Assembly: GCA_020049245.1 (NCBI GenBank)
Contig: JAIFLB010000132.1
Location: forward strand, 1 to 12,097
DNA: 12,097 nucleotides
Reading direction: 5' to 3'
Source of the DNA: Betaproteobacteria bacterium
GTDB taxonomy: Bacteria; Pseudomonadota; Gammaproteobacteria; Burkholderiales; Thiobacillaceae
Below, one piece after another: positions 1-5,630 of the stretch. How positions within the stretch are numbered: the first letter of the stretch is position 1; the number at the start of each line of letters is the position of its first letter. The notes beneath the pieces were generated by a model, which searched no databases, had not been told where the DNA came from, and was given only the letters and a program-made list of their open reading frames with translations. The position numbers were made by a program, and so were the translations under genes.

Positions 1-30
1 AAGCCAAATAAGCCGGAGACTGAAAAATGA
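1..30 (+). CDS. phaE: C-terminal end of probable PHA synthase subunit PhaE (partial)
   Basis: Reading from base 1 in the first frame gives K-P-N-K-P-E-T-E-K and then TGA at 28-30. That stop overlaps the phaC start in the arrangement ATGA. In class III PHA synthase loci phaE lies directly before phaC, and PhaE ends in a charged, poorly conserved tail, so a phaE end is expected here. Only nine residues are visible, so the identity rests on position and overlap, not on homology. Another frame stops at 9-11 (TAA) and is a less attractive alternative. Confidence 0.55.
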   Translation, partial: KPNKPETEK

Positions 31-1091
31 TGCCCTTCGATATGCGCCCCGACGCGGTCATGCAGGAACTCACGGCCTATGGCCAGAAGCTCTCGCATGG
101 TATGAAAAACCTGATGGAAGTCGGTGAAATCAGCACCGGCGTCACCCCCAAAACGGTGATCTATCAGGAAGACAAACTGACTCTGTTCCGCTTCAACCCG
201 AGCGCTGAAAAGGTGGCGAACAAAACCCCGCTGCTGATTGTTTACGCCCTGGTCAACCGTCCCTACATGGCTGACATTCAGGAAAACCGCTCCACCGTCA
301 AAGCGCTGATGGATGCCGGCCAGGATGTCTATCTGATCGATTGGGGTTATCCGGATCGCGCCGACCGTTACCTGACGCTGGACGACTACATCAATGGTTA
401 TCTAGACCGCTGCGTCGACGTGATCTGCGAACGCCACCGCATCGACAAGATCAATATCCTCGGCATCTGCCAGGGCGGCACTTTCTCGCTGTGCTACTCC
501 GCGCTGCATCCGGAAAAGGTGAAGAACCTGGTCACCATGGTGACGCCGGTCGACTTTCAGACACCGGACAACATGCTGTCGCACTGGGTGCAACAGGTCG
601 ACGTCGATCTCGCGGTCGATACCATGGGCAACGTGCCTGGCGAAATGCTGAACTGGACCTTTCTCAACCTGAAGCCTTACCAGTTGATGGGCCAGAAATA
701 CCTCGGCTTGCTCGATACGCTTGACGATCCGGAAGCGCTGAAAAACTTCCTGCGCATGGAAAAGTGGATTTTCGACAGCCCCGATCAGGCCGGCGAAGCC
801 TTCCGCCAGTTCATCAAGGATTTTTACCAGCAGAACAAACTGCTGAAAGGCGGTTTGGAAATCGGCGATCCGGTCAACCTGAAGAACGTCAGCATGCCGG
901 TTCTCAACGTTTTCGCCGAGCAGGATCATCTGGTACCGCCCGACGCTTCACGCGCCATGCGCGGCAAGTTGGGTACCAAGGATTACACCGAGTTGTCCTT
1001 TCCCGGTGGCCATATCGGCATCTACGTCAGCGGCAAGGCGCAGAAAACCGTACCGCCGGCGATCGGCAAATGGTTGGACGAGCGAAGCTGA
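27..1091 (+). CDS. phaC: Class III poly(3-hydroxyalkanoate) synthase catalytic subunit PhaC
   Basis: This is the catalytic subunit of the PhaC-PhaE synthase, which polymerises hydroxyacyl-CoA into PHA at the surface of storage granules. The 354 aa length fits the class III family (about 350-360 aa); class I and II enzymes are much longer. It is an alpha/beta hydrolase with the lipase-like box G-I-C-Q-G-G (nucleophile C148), general-base region E-Q-D-H-L-V-P-P (D300) and P-G-G-H-I-G (H329), so the triad is complete. The segments LLIVYALVNRPYM (69-81) and DVYLIDWGYPD (100-110) closely match the Allochromatium vinosum enzyme as I remember it. Two start codons stand in tandem (27 and 30), preceded by GGAG at 15-18. 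The ATGA overlap with the upstream frame suggests translational coupling to phaE. An intrinsic terminator follows 30 bp after the stop. Confidence 0.97.
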   Translation: MMPFDMRPDAVMQELTAYGQKLSHGMKNLMEVGEISTGVTPKTVIYQEDKLTLFRFNPSAEKVANKTPLLIVYALVNRPYMADIQENRSTVKALMDAGQDVYLIDWGYPDRADRYLTLDDYINGYLDRCVDVICERHRIDKINILGICQGGTFSLCYSALHPEKVKNLVTMVTPVDFQTPDNMLSHWVQQVDVDLAVDTMGNVPGEMLNWTFLNLKPYQLMGQKYLGLLDTLDDPEALKNFLRMEKWIFDSPDQAGEAFRQFIKDFYQQNKLLKGGLEIGDPVNLKNVSMPVLNVFAEQDHLVPPDASRAMRGKLGTKDYTELSFPGGHIGIYVSGKAQKTVPPAIGKWLDERS

Positions 1092-1121
1092 TCCTGTTGT
1101 AACGACTGTTTGCGGATTTTG

Positions 1122-1163
1122 AAATGGCCTGACCGGTTTTCCGATCAGGCCATTTTATTTTTT
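1122..1163 (+). terminator. Rho-independent terminator after phaC
   Basis: Arms 1122-1136 and 1141-1155 form a 15-bp stem with one C-A mismatch, closed by a TTTT loop and including a GGCCTGA/TCAGGCC core. A T-rich tail runs to 1163. This is a textbook intrinsic terminator and marks the end of the phaEC transcript. The 5' side has only AAA before the stem, so it probably works mainly in the plus direction. Confidence 0.9.
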
Positions 1164-1178
1164 AAAGGTACTGGTACA

Positions 1179-1206
1179 TTGAATCCATTGGAGTGATGAA
1201 TATAAA
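1179..1206 (+). promoter_or_regulatory. Possible sigma70 promoter for the exported MADRIG protein gene
   Basis: TTGAAT at 1179-1184 and TATAAA at 1201-1206 are separated by 16 bp, inside an AT-rich stretch just after the phaC terminator. Transcription would start near 1213 and give a leader of about 170 nt before the preferred start at 1386. Other AT-rich hexamers lie closer to the gene, so this is the best-looking candidate and not a certain one. Confidence 0.4.
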
Positions 1207-1385
1207 ATTAATTGTAGTTACATATAAATTTATAATCAGAAACGTATTTTGTAATGACATGCGAAATTGCAACAAATGTATTTAATAACATTCTGATTTA
1301 TTGAAATAAATTTTGGTTGGTTTGGGCGGTTCAGGCGAAGATTTCGGCATTCGCTGTTTAATCTTTGTTCATGAAAAGGTTTCCC

Positions 1386-2108
1386 ATGTCCAGCCTGAAA
1401 AAAATCTCACTTGCCGTCGCGTTGATCGCCGCTTCTTCCACCCCGTCATTTGCATTTTTTGATGGTCTGACCAGCGTCACCAATAACCTGATCGACAGTA
1501 CCGAAAGTGTGACCAACAATACCGTCAACAACGCCACCACCACAGTGCTGTCGCTTTCCAGCAATCCCGGCAAGATGGCCGACCGGATTGGCCAGATGGC
1601 AGATCGGATTGGCTACATGGGTGACCGGATCGTCACCACCGAAGGCATCGTGGCTGGCGTCGCTCACAAGATGATGGATACCGCCAAACCAGCGCAACCG
1701 GTTCAGCAACAGCGTGCCTGGGGTTATGCGCCAGTGGCGCCCGCGCCGTCACCGGTTGGATATCAATACAACGCCAACAACTCTGGTTACGGCTATGCAC
1801 AACCGGCGCCGGTCCAGCACGTCAATGCCAATCCTTACATGCCGTATGCCGCTCCGGCGCATGCTCCGGCGCCAAACTATGGCTACGTTCAGCCTGGCAA
1901 TGAGCGCTATTCGGCTTCGAACATGATTTTCGGTGTGCCAGGCGCCACATACACGGCAGCCCGCCAAGCCCCAGCAACTGCGCCTGCAAGTCAGATGTAT
2001 GGTTCCAATAACTATGCATCAGGCTACGGCTTTGCCAAGCAACCGGTACAGTCAAAGGTGAGCAGCAACTGTGGTTACTCTTATGGTGTCCCGGTGAGCT
2101 GCCGCTGA
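1386..2108 (+). CDS. Exported Ala/Pro/Tyr/Asn-rich protein with MADRIG heptad repeats
   Basis: I do not recognise a function. The 240-aa product starts with a signal peptide: basic MSSLKK, hydrophobic ISLAVALIAA, and a likely cut after S-F-A23, which sends it to the periplasm or outside. Residues 30-60 are Thr/Asn/Ser-rich. Residues 64-84 hold three heptads, MADRIGQ, MADRIGY and MGDRIVT, encoded by 21-bp near-repeats. From residue 100 the chain is low-complexity Ala/Pro/Tyr/Asn/Gly (about 130 residues), probably unstructured. Cysteines 229 and 239 near the C-terminus could form a disulfide. I chose ATG 1386 because AAAAGG at 1374-1379 is well placed before it and the signal peptide then has a normal N-region. 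In-frame ATG 1371 and TTG 1365 are alternatives. Similar MADRIG heptads occur, from memory, in uncharacterised proteobacterial exported proteins. The gene stands alone between AT-rich flanks; a surface, matrix or granule-related role would be guesswork. Confidence 0.8.
   Translation: MSSLKKISLAVALIAASSTPSFAFFDGLTSVTNNLIDSTESVTNNTVNNATTTVLSLSSNPGKMADRIGQMADRIGYMGDRIVTTEGIVAGVAHKMMDTAKPAQPVQQQRAWGYAPVAPAPSPVGYQYNANNSGYGYAQPAPVQHVNANPYMPYAAPAHAPAPNYGYVQPGNERYSASNMIFGVPGATYTAARQAPATAPASQMYGSNNYASGYGFAKQPVQSKVSSNCGYSYGVPVSCR
1575..1637 (+). repeat. Three 21-bp tandem near-repeats encoding MADRIG heptads
   Basis: Units begin at the ATG codons at 1575, 1596 and 1617, each 21 bp, and encode MADRIGQ, MADRIGY and MGDRIVT. 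The unit matches the seven-residue period of an amphipathic helix. Differences are largely at third codon positions in the first two units, suggesting the peptide repeat is under selection. Confidence 0.85.
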
Positions 2109-2136
2109 TTTTCGTCTGTTGATCCTGCTTGGGCTG

Positions 2137-2169
2137 GCGGGTTTCGAGGCTGTTTCGAGCGAAACCCGC
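2137..2169 (+). terminator. Hairpin after the exported-protein gene, possible weak terminator
   Basis: GCGGGTTTCG (2137-2146) and CGAAACCCGC (2160-2169) are exact inverted repeats with a 13-nt loop, 28 bp after the stop codon. The stem is strong, but no T-run follows on either strand (TAACAATTATCCC on the plus side). It may stop or stabilise the transcript without being a classical intrinsic terminator. Confidence 0.4.
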
Positions 2170-2261
2170 TAACAATTATCCCAGTGAAGTGCTTTAGTGA
2201 TGCTTTAACAATAAGCTTCAAGCGGATGAAGTTAAAAGATAATATTGATTATTGGTGAGTA

Positions 2262-2582
2262 TCAATTCGACTGCTTCTGCTTGACGTATTCGCACAGGAT
2301 TTGATTGATCCGGGTTTGCCATCCATCTCCGGAAGCTTTGAAATGATCCAGTACTTCCCGACTGAAACGCATCGTAACCAACACTTTGGTTGGCTTTTTT
2401 TGGCGCCCTCGCTGGCCTGGAAGACGGGATTTTTCATTTTCACTACAGCTTTCTTGTTCCTGATTCGGAATCAAATGTTCTCTCTGATGCGAATTCAGCA
2501 CGATGTCAGATATCGCTTGGGCGTCGGTTTCCACTGACTCAGTGTTTTTCTGACCAGGATAAAAATCAGGATCGCGTTCCAT
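2262..2582 (-). CDS. BrnA-like antitoxin family protein, toxin partner not seen
   Basis: With the preferred start the product has 106 aa. Residues 1-60 are polar and unrecognised. The C-terminal part, about residue 61 to 103, contains GRQKKPTKVLVTMRFSREVL followed by DHFKASGDGWQTRINQIL. This is the pattern of the BrnA antitoxin family: a ribbon-helix-helix-like fold with the G-W-Q-T-R-I-N turn that binds DNA and represses its own operon. BrnA normally follows brnT, the RNase toxin; no BrnT-like frame is visible just upstream (2583-3098). I chose the ATG at 2580-2582 because GGGA lies upstream. A start at 2648 would add 22 residues, but no ribosome site precedes it and the added sequence looks non-coding. 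It may act as a solitary DNA-binding regulator or be a leftover of a toxin-antitoxin pair. Confidence 0.7.
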   Translation of the reverse strand: MERDPDFYPGQKNTESVETDAQAISDIVLNSHQREHLIPNQEQESCSENEKSRLPGQRGRQKKPTKVLVTMRFSREVLDHFKASGDGWQTRINQILCEYVKQKQSN

Positions 2583-2651
2583 TCTGTTTTCCCGCGCGGC
2601 AAAGAAGTTGAAATTAACTGCTTGTAACGTAGTAACAAAATAAACCATCTA

Positions 2652-2888
2652 TTTAATTGTTATTGCAATCAACTGTTCATCAGTATCAACAGGCTGATTG
2701 TAATTACCAATAAATATTGCCGATTCATTCGGGCTATCTATTCCATGACCAATTAAACGTGCAATTCAGTCAGCCAGTCTGATCAGAGTCGGAACAGCCA
2801 GAGATTTAAGCCAATCGCTGGCTCCGAACTACATAGGGAAGTTCATCCATATCCGTCAAGGTTGTACATATGCGAGTTCAGCAGACAT
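2652..2888 (-). pseudogene. Possible decayed reading frame upstream of the BrnA-like gene
   Basis: On the minus strand one frame running down from 2888 reads as protein-like sequence broken by three stops (at 2856-2858, 2829-2831 and 2766-2768). Its last open part includes S-D-W-L-K-S-L-A-V-P-T-L-I-R-L-A-D, a TGA, then 38 codons ending I-A-I-T-I-K before TAG at 2649-2651. Codons look biased, but I recognise no family and it does not resemble BrnT. It could be a degraded small gene that once preceded the BrnA-like gene, or chance. Low certainty. Confidence 0.25.
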
Positions 2889-2897
2889 TCGACTGAT

Positions 2898-2972
2898 TGT
2901 CTAGGACAAATATAATTAAACGCTAATATAAAGGCGAAAAAAACGATTGTCAATCGTTATGTCCAGGACAAA
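2898..2972. repeat. Pair of TGTCYAGGACAAA elements, each partly palindromic
   Basis: TGTCTAGGACAAA (2898-2910) and TGTCCAGGACAAA (2960-2972) are direct repeats differing at one base, 62 bp apart start to start, roughly six helical turns. Each core is also a dyad (TTGTC-N3-GACAA in the first, TGTCC-A-GGACA in the second). This spacing suits paired operator sites read from the same DNA face; it could equally be remains of a mobile element end. Confidence 0.45.
2937..2958 (-). terminator. Palindrome with minus-strand T-run, candidate terminator
   Basis: AACGATTG-T-CAATCGTT (2942-2958) is a perfect palindrome. Read on the minus strand it is followed directly by a T-run (seven A on the plus strand at 2937-2943). 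It lies about 140 bp beyond the stop of the minus-strand pseudouridine synthase-like gene and could end that transcript. The stem is AT-rich and the loop must open the centre, so it would be weak. Confidence 0.35.
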
Positions 2973-3028
2973 CAGAGGTGTTTGCTGCTTTTAACCGATG
3001 AATCGGTCCGGGGTTGAAACGATCGGGC

Positions 3029-3054
3029 GGCTGACTGTTGAGGCTGACTGTTGA
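3029..3054. repeat. Perfect 13-bp tandem duplication
   Basis: GGCTGACTGTTGA occurs twice back to back (3029-3041 and 3042-3054) just beyond the 3' end of the minus-strand gene. It is most simply explained by slippage during replication. Confidence 0.8.
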
Positions 3055-3098
3055 AGATCCGAATGGATAGTCAGCGTAGATTCAGGTCGGCTCCTGCT

Positions 3099-3839
3099 TC
3101 AGAACCGTTCATTGGTGCGCATATAGCGCCACTCTCCAACCGGTACCTTACCCATCGATACACCGCCAAGTCGCAGGCGTTTCATCGATACCACTTGCAG
3201 GCCAACGGCTTCGCACAGTTTCGCAATGTGTCCAATCTGAGCGCCTTTAAGTGCGACGCGCAGGCGGGATTCGTTTTGCCAACTGACTTTGAGAGAAGTC
3301 GGTGTTCGGCCATTGAAGGCAACACCCCGGTTCAGCCGCTTGATGCCTTCTGGCGTCTTGCATGCTGTCAGGTCGCCGGCGACTTCAACCACCAGTTCAT
3401 GTTCGACTGTGGCGGCATCTTCGGTCAGCTTGCGGGCGATGCGCCAATCCTGGGTGAACACCACCAGGCCGCTGGCTTCTGCTTCAAGCGGGGCACAGGC
3501 TGTCAGCTGATTGAAGTGCATCTTTAGCGGATGCATGCCGGAGGTATCTTCCGACCACAAATTGTCGATACCGAGAGTTTGTAAAGCAGCCGCCTGATCG
3601 AGAAGCAAGTCAGTGTGGAAACTGGCTGGTTTGTGCAGCAGCAGCGTGACCGGCTCTGTTTCCGCCGGGTTGGCTTGCGGGTCGATTTCAATCGGCTGAT
3701 CCGCGACCCGGAAATGCGGTTCTTCAACCTGCACACCATCAACCTTTACCCAGCCTCCGGCAATGATCCTCTCGGCTTCGCTGCGCGAACAGGCACGAAG
3801 TTCTGCAACGCGTTTGGCAAGGCGGATGGATTCGGTCAT
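3099..3839 (-). CDS. RsuA/RluF-family pseudouridine synthase-like protein with altered active-site motif
   Basis: The 246-aa protein has the layout of the RsuA/RluB/E/F family, which isomerises uridine to pseudouridine in rRNA. Residues 1-50 form an S4 RNA-binding domain (I-R-L-A-K-R-V-A-E-L then SRSEAERIIAGGWVKVDG). The catalytic-type domain begins with L-L-L-H-K-P (66-71). The family's GRLDxxxxGL motif, whose Asp is the catalytic residue, reads A-P-L-E119-A-E-A-S-G-L here, so the Arg and the Asp are both replaced. The rest of the fold remains (FTQDWRIARKL, GGVSMGKVPVGEWRYM near the C-terminus). It may be an RNA-binding protein without synthase activity, or a subfamily using Glu. It lies 94 bp after amrS on the same strand and seems to have its own promoter. 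The start at 3839 has no clear Shine-Dalgarno. Confidence 0.85.
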   Translation of the reverse strand: MTESIRLAKRVAELRACSRSEAERIIAGGWVKVDGVQVEEPHFRVADQPIEIDPQANPAETEPVTLLLHKPASFHTDLLLDQAAALQTLGIDNLWSEDTSGMHPLKMHFNQLTACAPLEAEASGLVVFTQDWRIARKLTEDAATVEHELVVEVAGDLTACKTPEGIKRLNRGVAFNGRTPTSLKVSWQNESRLRVALKGAQIGHIAKLCEAVGLQVVSMKRLRLGGVSMGKVPVGEWRYMRTNERF

Positions 3840-3872
3840 GGATATCAGAAGCCGGGGAGGGGAGGGGCCGCG

Positions 3873-3878
3873 ATTCTA
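3873..3878 (-). promoter_or_regulatory. Possible -10 element before the pseudouridine synthase-like gene
   Basis: On the minus strand TAGAAT occurs here, 34 bp before the start codon, in the context CACGTAGAATCGCGG. No convincing -35 hexamer stands 16-18 bp upstream. A TAGAATC element also lies before ispD. The predicted leader is C-rich because of the plus-strand tract GGGGAGGGGAGGGG at 3854-3867. Confidence 0.3.
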
Positions 3879-3933
3879 CGTGCTGGGTGGCTTGGCGCCC
3901 CCGCAACTTGCGCGCTCGAACTCTTTTCTTAAT

Positions 3934-5046
3934 CTAAACCGTGTTCATCGCAATCGGAATTCGCCGCGCGCCAAAAGGTTTTTCGTATTGGCCAAAACGG
4001 CCAGCAATCGCCTGGCCGCAATGCGGGCAATGGCCGGTTGCATCCAGTACGTAGTTGCCAATGTCGTACCAGTCACGCACGATTAACGCGGCTTTGCACG
4101 CAGGGCAGAAAGTGGTGCCACCCTGCGTGTCGTGAACATTACCGGTGTAAACGTAGTGCAGACCGGCTTCGAGGGCGATCTTGCGGGCTCGCTGCAATGT
4201 TGCCGGTGGAGTAGAGGGCAGGTTGTCGAGCTTCCAGTCCGGGTGAAAAGCGGTGAAGTGCAAGGGCACATCCGGACCCAGTTCGCGCGCGATCCAATCC
4301 ACCATGGCGTGAATCTCGGCATCACTGTCGTTCAATGTCGGAATCAGCAGGGTGGTGATCTCGAACCAGGTGTTTGTTTCGCGTTTCAGATAGATCAATG
4401 AGTCAAGTACCGGTTGCAACTGGCCAGCACAATATTTGACATAAAAATCGTTCGTGAAGGCTTTCAGATCGACATTCGCGGCGTCCATGCCGGCATAGAA
4501 CTCGACCATCGCGGCCTGGTGAATGAAACCGGCGGTGACGGCGACGGTCTGAATCCCGTGCTGGCGGCAGGCGGCGGCGGTATCGAGGGCATATTCGGCA
4601 AAGATCACCGGGTCGTTGTAAGTAAACGCGACGCTCTTGCAGCCCAGTTTCTGGGCAACCTGGGCAATCTTTTCCGGGCCGGCGGATGCCATCAGCCGAT
4701 CCATGTCCCTTGATTTTGAAATGTCCCAGTTCTGGCAGAACTTGCAGGCCAGGTTGCATCCGGCGGTGCCAAATGAGAGTACCGAACTGCCGGGATAGAA
4801 ATGATTCAGCGGTTTCTTCTCGATCGGATCGACGCAAAAACCTGAACTGCGTCCGTAGGTGGTGAGCACCATTTTGCCATTCTGCATTTTGCGCACGAAG
4901 CAGGCGCCGCGCTGCCCCTCATGCAGTTTGCAGTCACGCGGGCAGAGATCGCACTGAATGCGGCCATCCTCAAGCGCATGCCACCAGCGCGCCGGATAGT
5001 CGGTTTCGGGCGGATTTGTGGCTTGATTTGTGGCTTGAGAGGTCAT
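3934..5046 (-). CDS. amrS: AmmeMemoRadiSam system radical SAM enzyme
   Basis: The 370-aa protein is a radical SAM enzyme. C97-x3-C101-x2-C104 (G-C-N-L-A-C-K-F-C-Q-N-W) binds the [4Fe-4S] cluster that cleaves S-adenosylmethionine. It carries extra cysteines: an N-terminal set (C32, C35, C39, C49 in CDLCPRDC…GACF) and a C-terminal zinc-ribbon-like set (C314-P-A-C317 and C340-P-H-C343). FHPDWKLDNLPSTPP (267-281) and YTGNVHD are typical of the AmrS family. It is the third gene of the amrB-amrA-amrS operon, its ATG overlapping the amrA stop by 4 bp. The family is universally linked to AMMECR1 and MEMO1 homologues, but I know of no settled substrate. The N-terminal residues QATNQATN come from a 12-bp tandem repeat at 5014-5037, a variable spot ahead of the conserved domain. 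Confidence 0.95.
   Translation of the reverse strand: MTSQATNQATNPPETDYPARWWHALEDGRIQCDLCPRDCKLHEGQRGACFVRKMQNGKMVLTTYGRSSGFCVDPIEKKPLNHFYPGSSVLSFGTAGCNLACKFCQNWDISKSRDMDRLMASAGPEKIAQVAQKLGCKSVAFTYNDPVIFAEYALDTAAACRQHGIQTVAVTAGFIHQAAMVEFYAGMDAANVDLKAFTNDFYVKYCAGQLQPVLDSLIYLKRETNTWFEITTLLIPTLNDSDAEIHAMVDWIARELGPDVPLHFTAFHPDWKLDNLPSTPPATLQRARKIALEAGLHYVYTGNVHDTQGGTTFCPACKAALIVRDWYDIGNYVLDATGHCPHCGQAIAGRFGQYEKPFGARRIPIAMNTV
5014..5037. repeat. Perfect 12-bp tandem repeat inside the amrS 5' end
   Basis: ATTTGTGGCTTG occurs twice in tandem (5014-5025, 5026-5037). It keeps frame and encodes the doubled Q-A-T-N at the start of AmrS, in a poorly conserved leader. Confidence 0.8.
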
Positions 5047-5630
5047 GTCGCCTCCTTGAATTTCTCCACCTGGTAGCGTGAAAGATGCAGGTCATCCGCC
5101 CAGAAATCGGCAGCCAAACCGGCTTTGCGTTTCAGGTGACTGATGAAATCGCGCGCTTCCGGCAGTTGTTCCCAGACTTGCGGCAGGAAGGTGGCACGAT
5201 GCCAGCCATGTTCCAGAATCAGGCCGTCGATGCCTGGCCGCAACTGCGCCAGCGCGTCGGCCTCATCGGTGAACTGGATCGGTGTGGCGGGCGATAGCAG
5301 CGAGACTTCAACTTGTATGCCAGCTAGTTCATTCTGGGTCAGTGGCGGAAAGCGTGGGTCTTTGAAAGCGGCGGCGCGGGCATTCGATTGCACATCGTCG
5401 AACAGACTTCGATTCGCTTCCAGGCTGCCGATGCAGCCGCGTAATTGGCCATTCTGAGTCAATGTGACGAACACCGCGCCCGGCTGATCGAGCCAGTCCG
5501 GATGCGGCAATTGTGGGTTTGGCAATTGTGTGTGTGGAAATTGTTTTTTCGCTTCATCAAACTCGCGGGCAATCGCCTGCCGCGCCAAGGCAGTCAGCAG
5601 CCGTCCCTGTTCAGTGCTGTGTCCGGTCAT
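5043..5630 (-). CDS. amrA: AmmeMemoRadiSam system protein A (AMMECR1 domain)
   Basis: The 195-aa cytosolic protein is a single AMMECR1 domain, the family named after a human gene of the Alport/midface-hypoplasia region. The hallmark L-R-G-C-I-G-S lies at residues 63-69 with C66. Other family features are ARAAAFKDPRFPPLTQNEL (85-101), V-E-V-S-L-L-S-P (108-115), and G-I-D-G-L-I-L-E-H-G (133-142) followed by ATFLPQVWEQ. Its start is well supported: GGAGG stands 7 nt before the ATG at 5630. It overlaps the end of amrB by 20 bp and the start of amrS by 4 bp, a tight translational arrangement. Residues 32-44 hold a short P-N-P/P-H-P repeat (TQLPNPQLPHPD), probably a flexible insertion. Biochemical role in bacteria is not something I can state. 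Confidence 0.95.
   Translation of the reverse strand: MTGHSTEQGRLLTALARQAIAREFDEAKKQFPHTQLPNPQLPHPDWLDQPGAVFVTLTQNGQLRGCIGSLEANRSLFDDVQSNARAAAFKDPRFPPLTQNELAGIQVEVSLLSPATPIQFTDEADALAQLRPGIDGLILEHGWHRATFLPQVWEQLPEARDFISHLKRKAGLAADFWADDLHLSRYQVEKFKEAT

Larger units (their letters stand above)
2583..3098. other. AT-rich stretch of about 500 bp without an intact gene
   Basis: No complete coding frame stands out here. It holds the decayed frame at 2652-2888, two copies of TGTCYAGGACAAA (2898-2910 and 2960-2972), a perfect 8-1-8 palindrome (2942-2958), a 6-2-6 palindrome (2994-3007) and a 13-bp tandem duplication (3029-3054). The base composition is poorer in GC than the flanking operons. Candidate uses are regulatory DNA for the BrnA-like gene, a terminator for the minus-strand genes to the right, or a scar of a past insertion. 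Confidence 0.6.

Noticed and set aside
402..929. Minus-strand open frame of 175 codons
   Set aside because: It lies wholly inside phaC on the opposite strand. High GC keeps such shadow frames open; no motif is seen.
2583..3098. A CRISPR array or attachment site in the repeat-rich spacer
   Set aside because: Only two copies of the 13-mer and one tandem duplication exist, with no regular spacer units, no tRNA and no integrase gene nearby.
3051..3527. Plus-strand open frame of 158 codons
   Set aside because: It is antisense to the pseudouridine synthase-like gene, which has clear family motifs.
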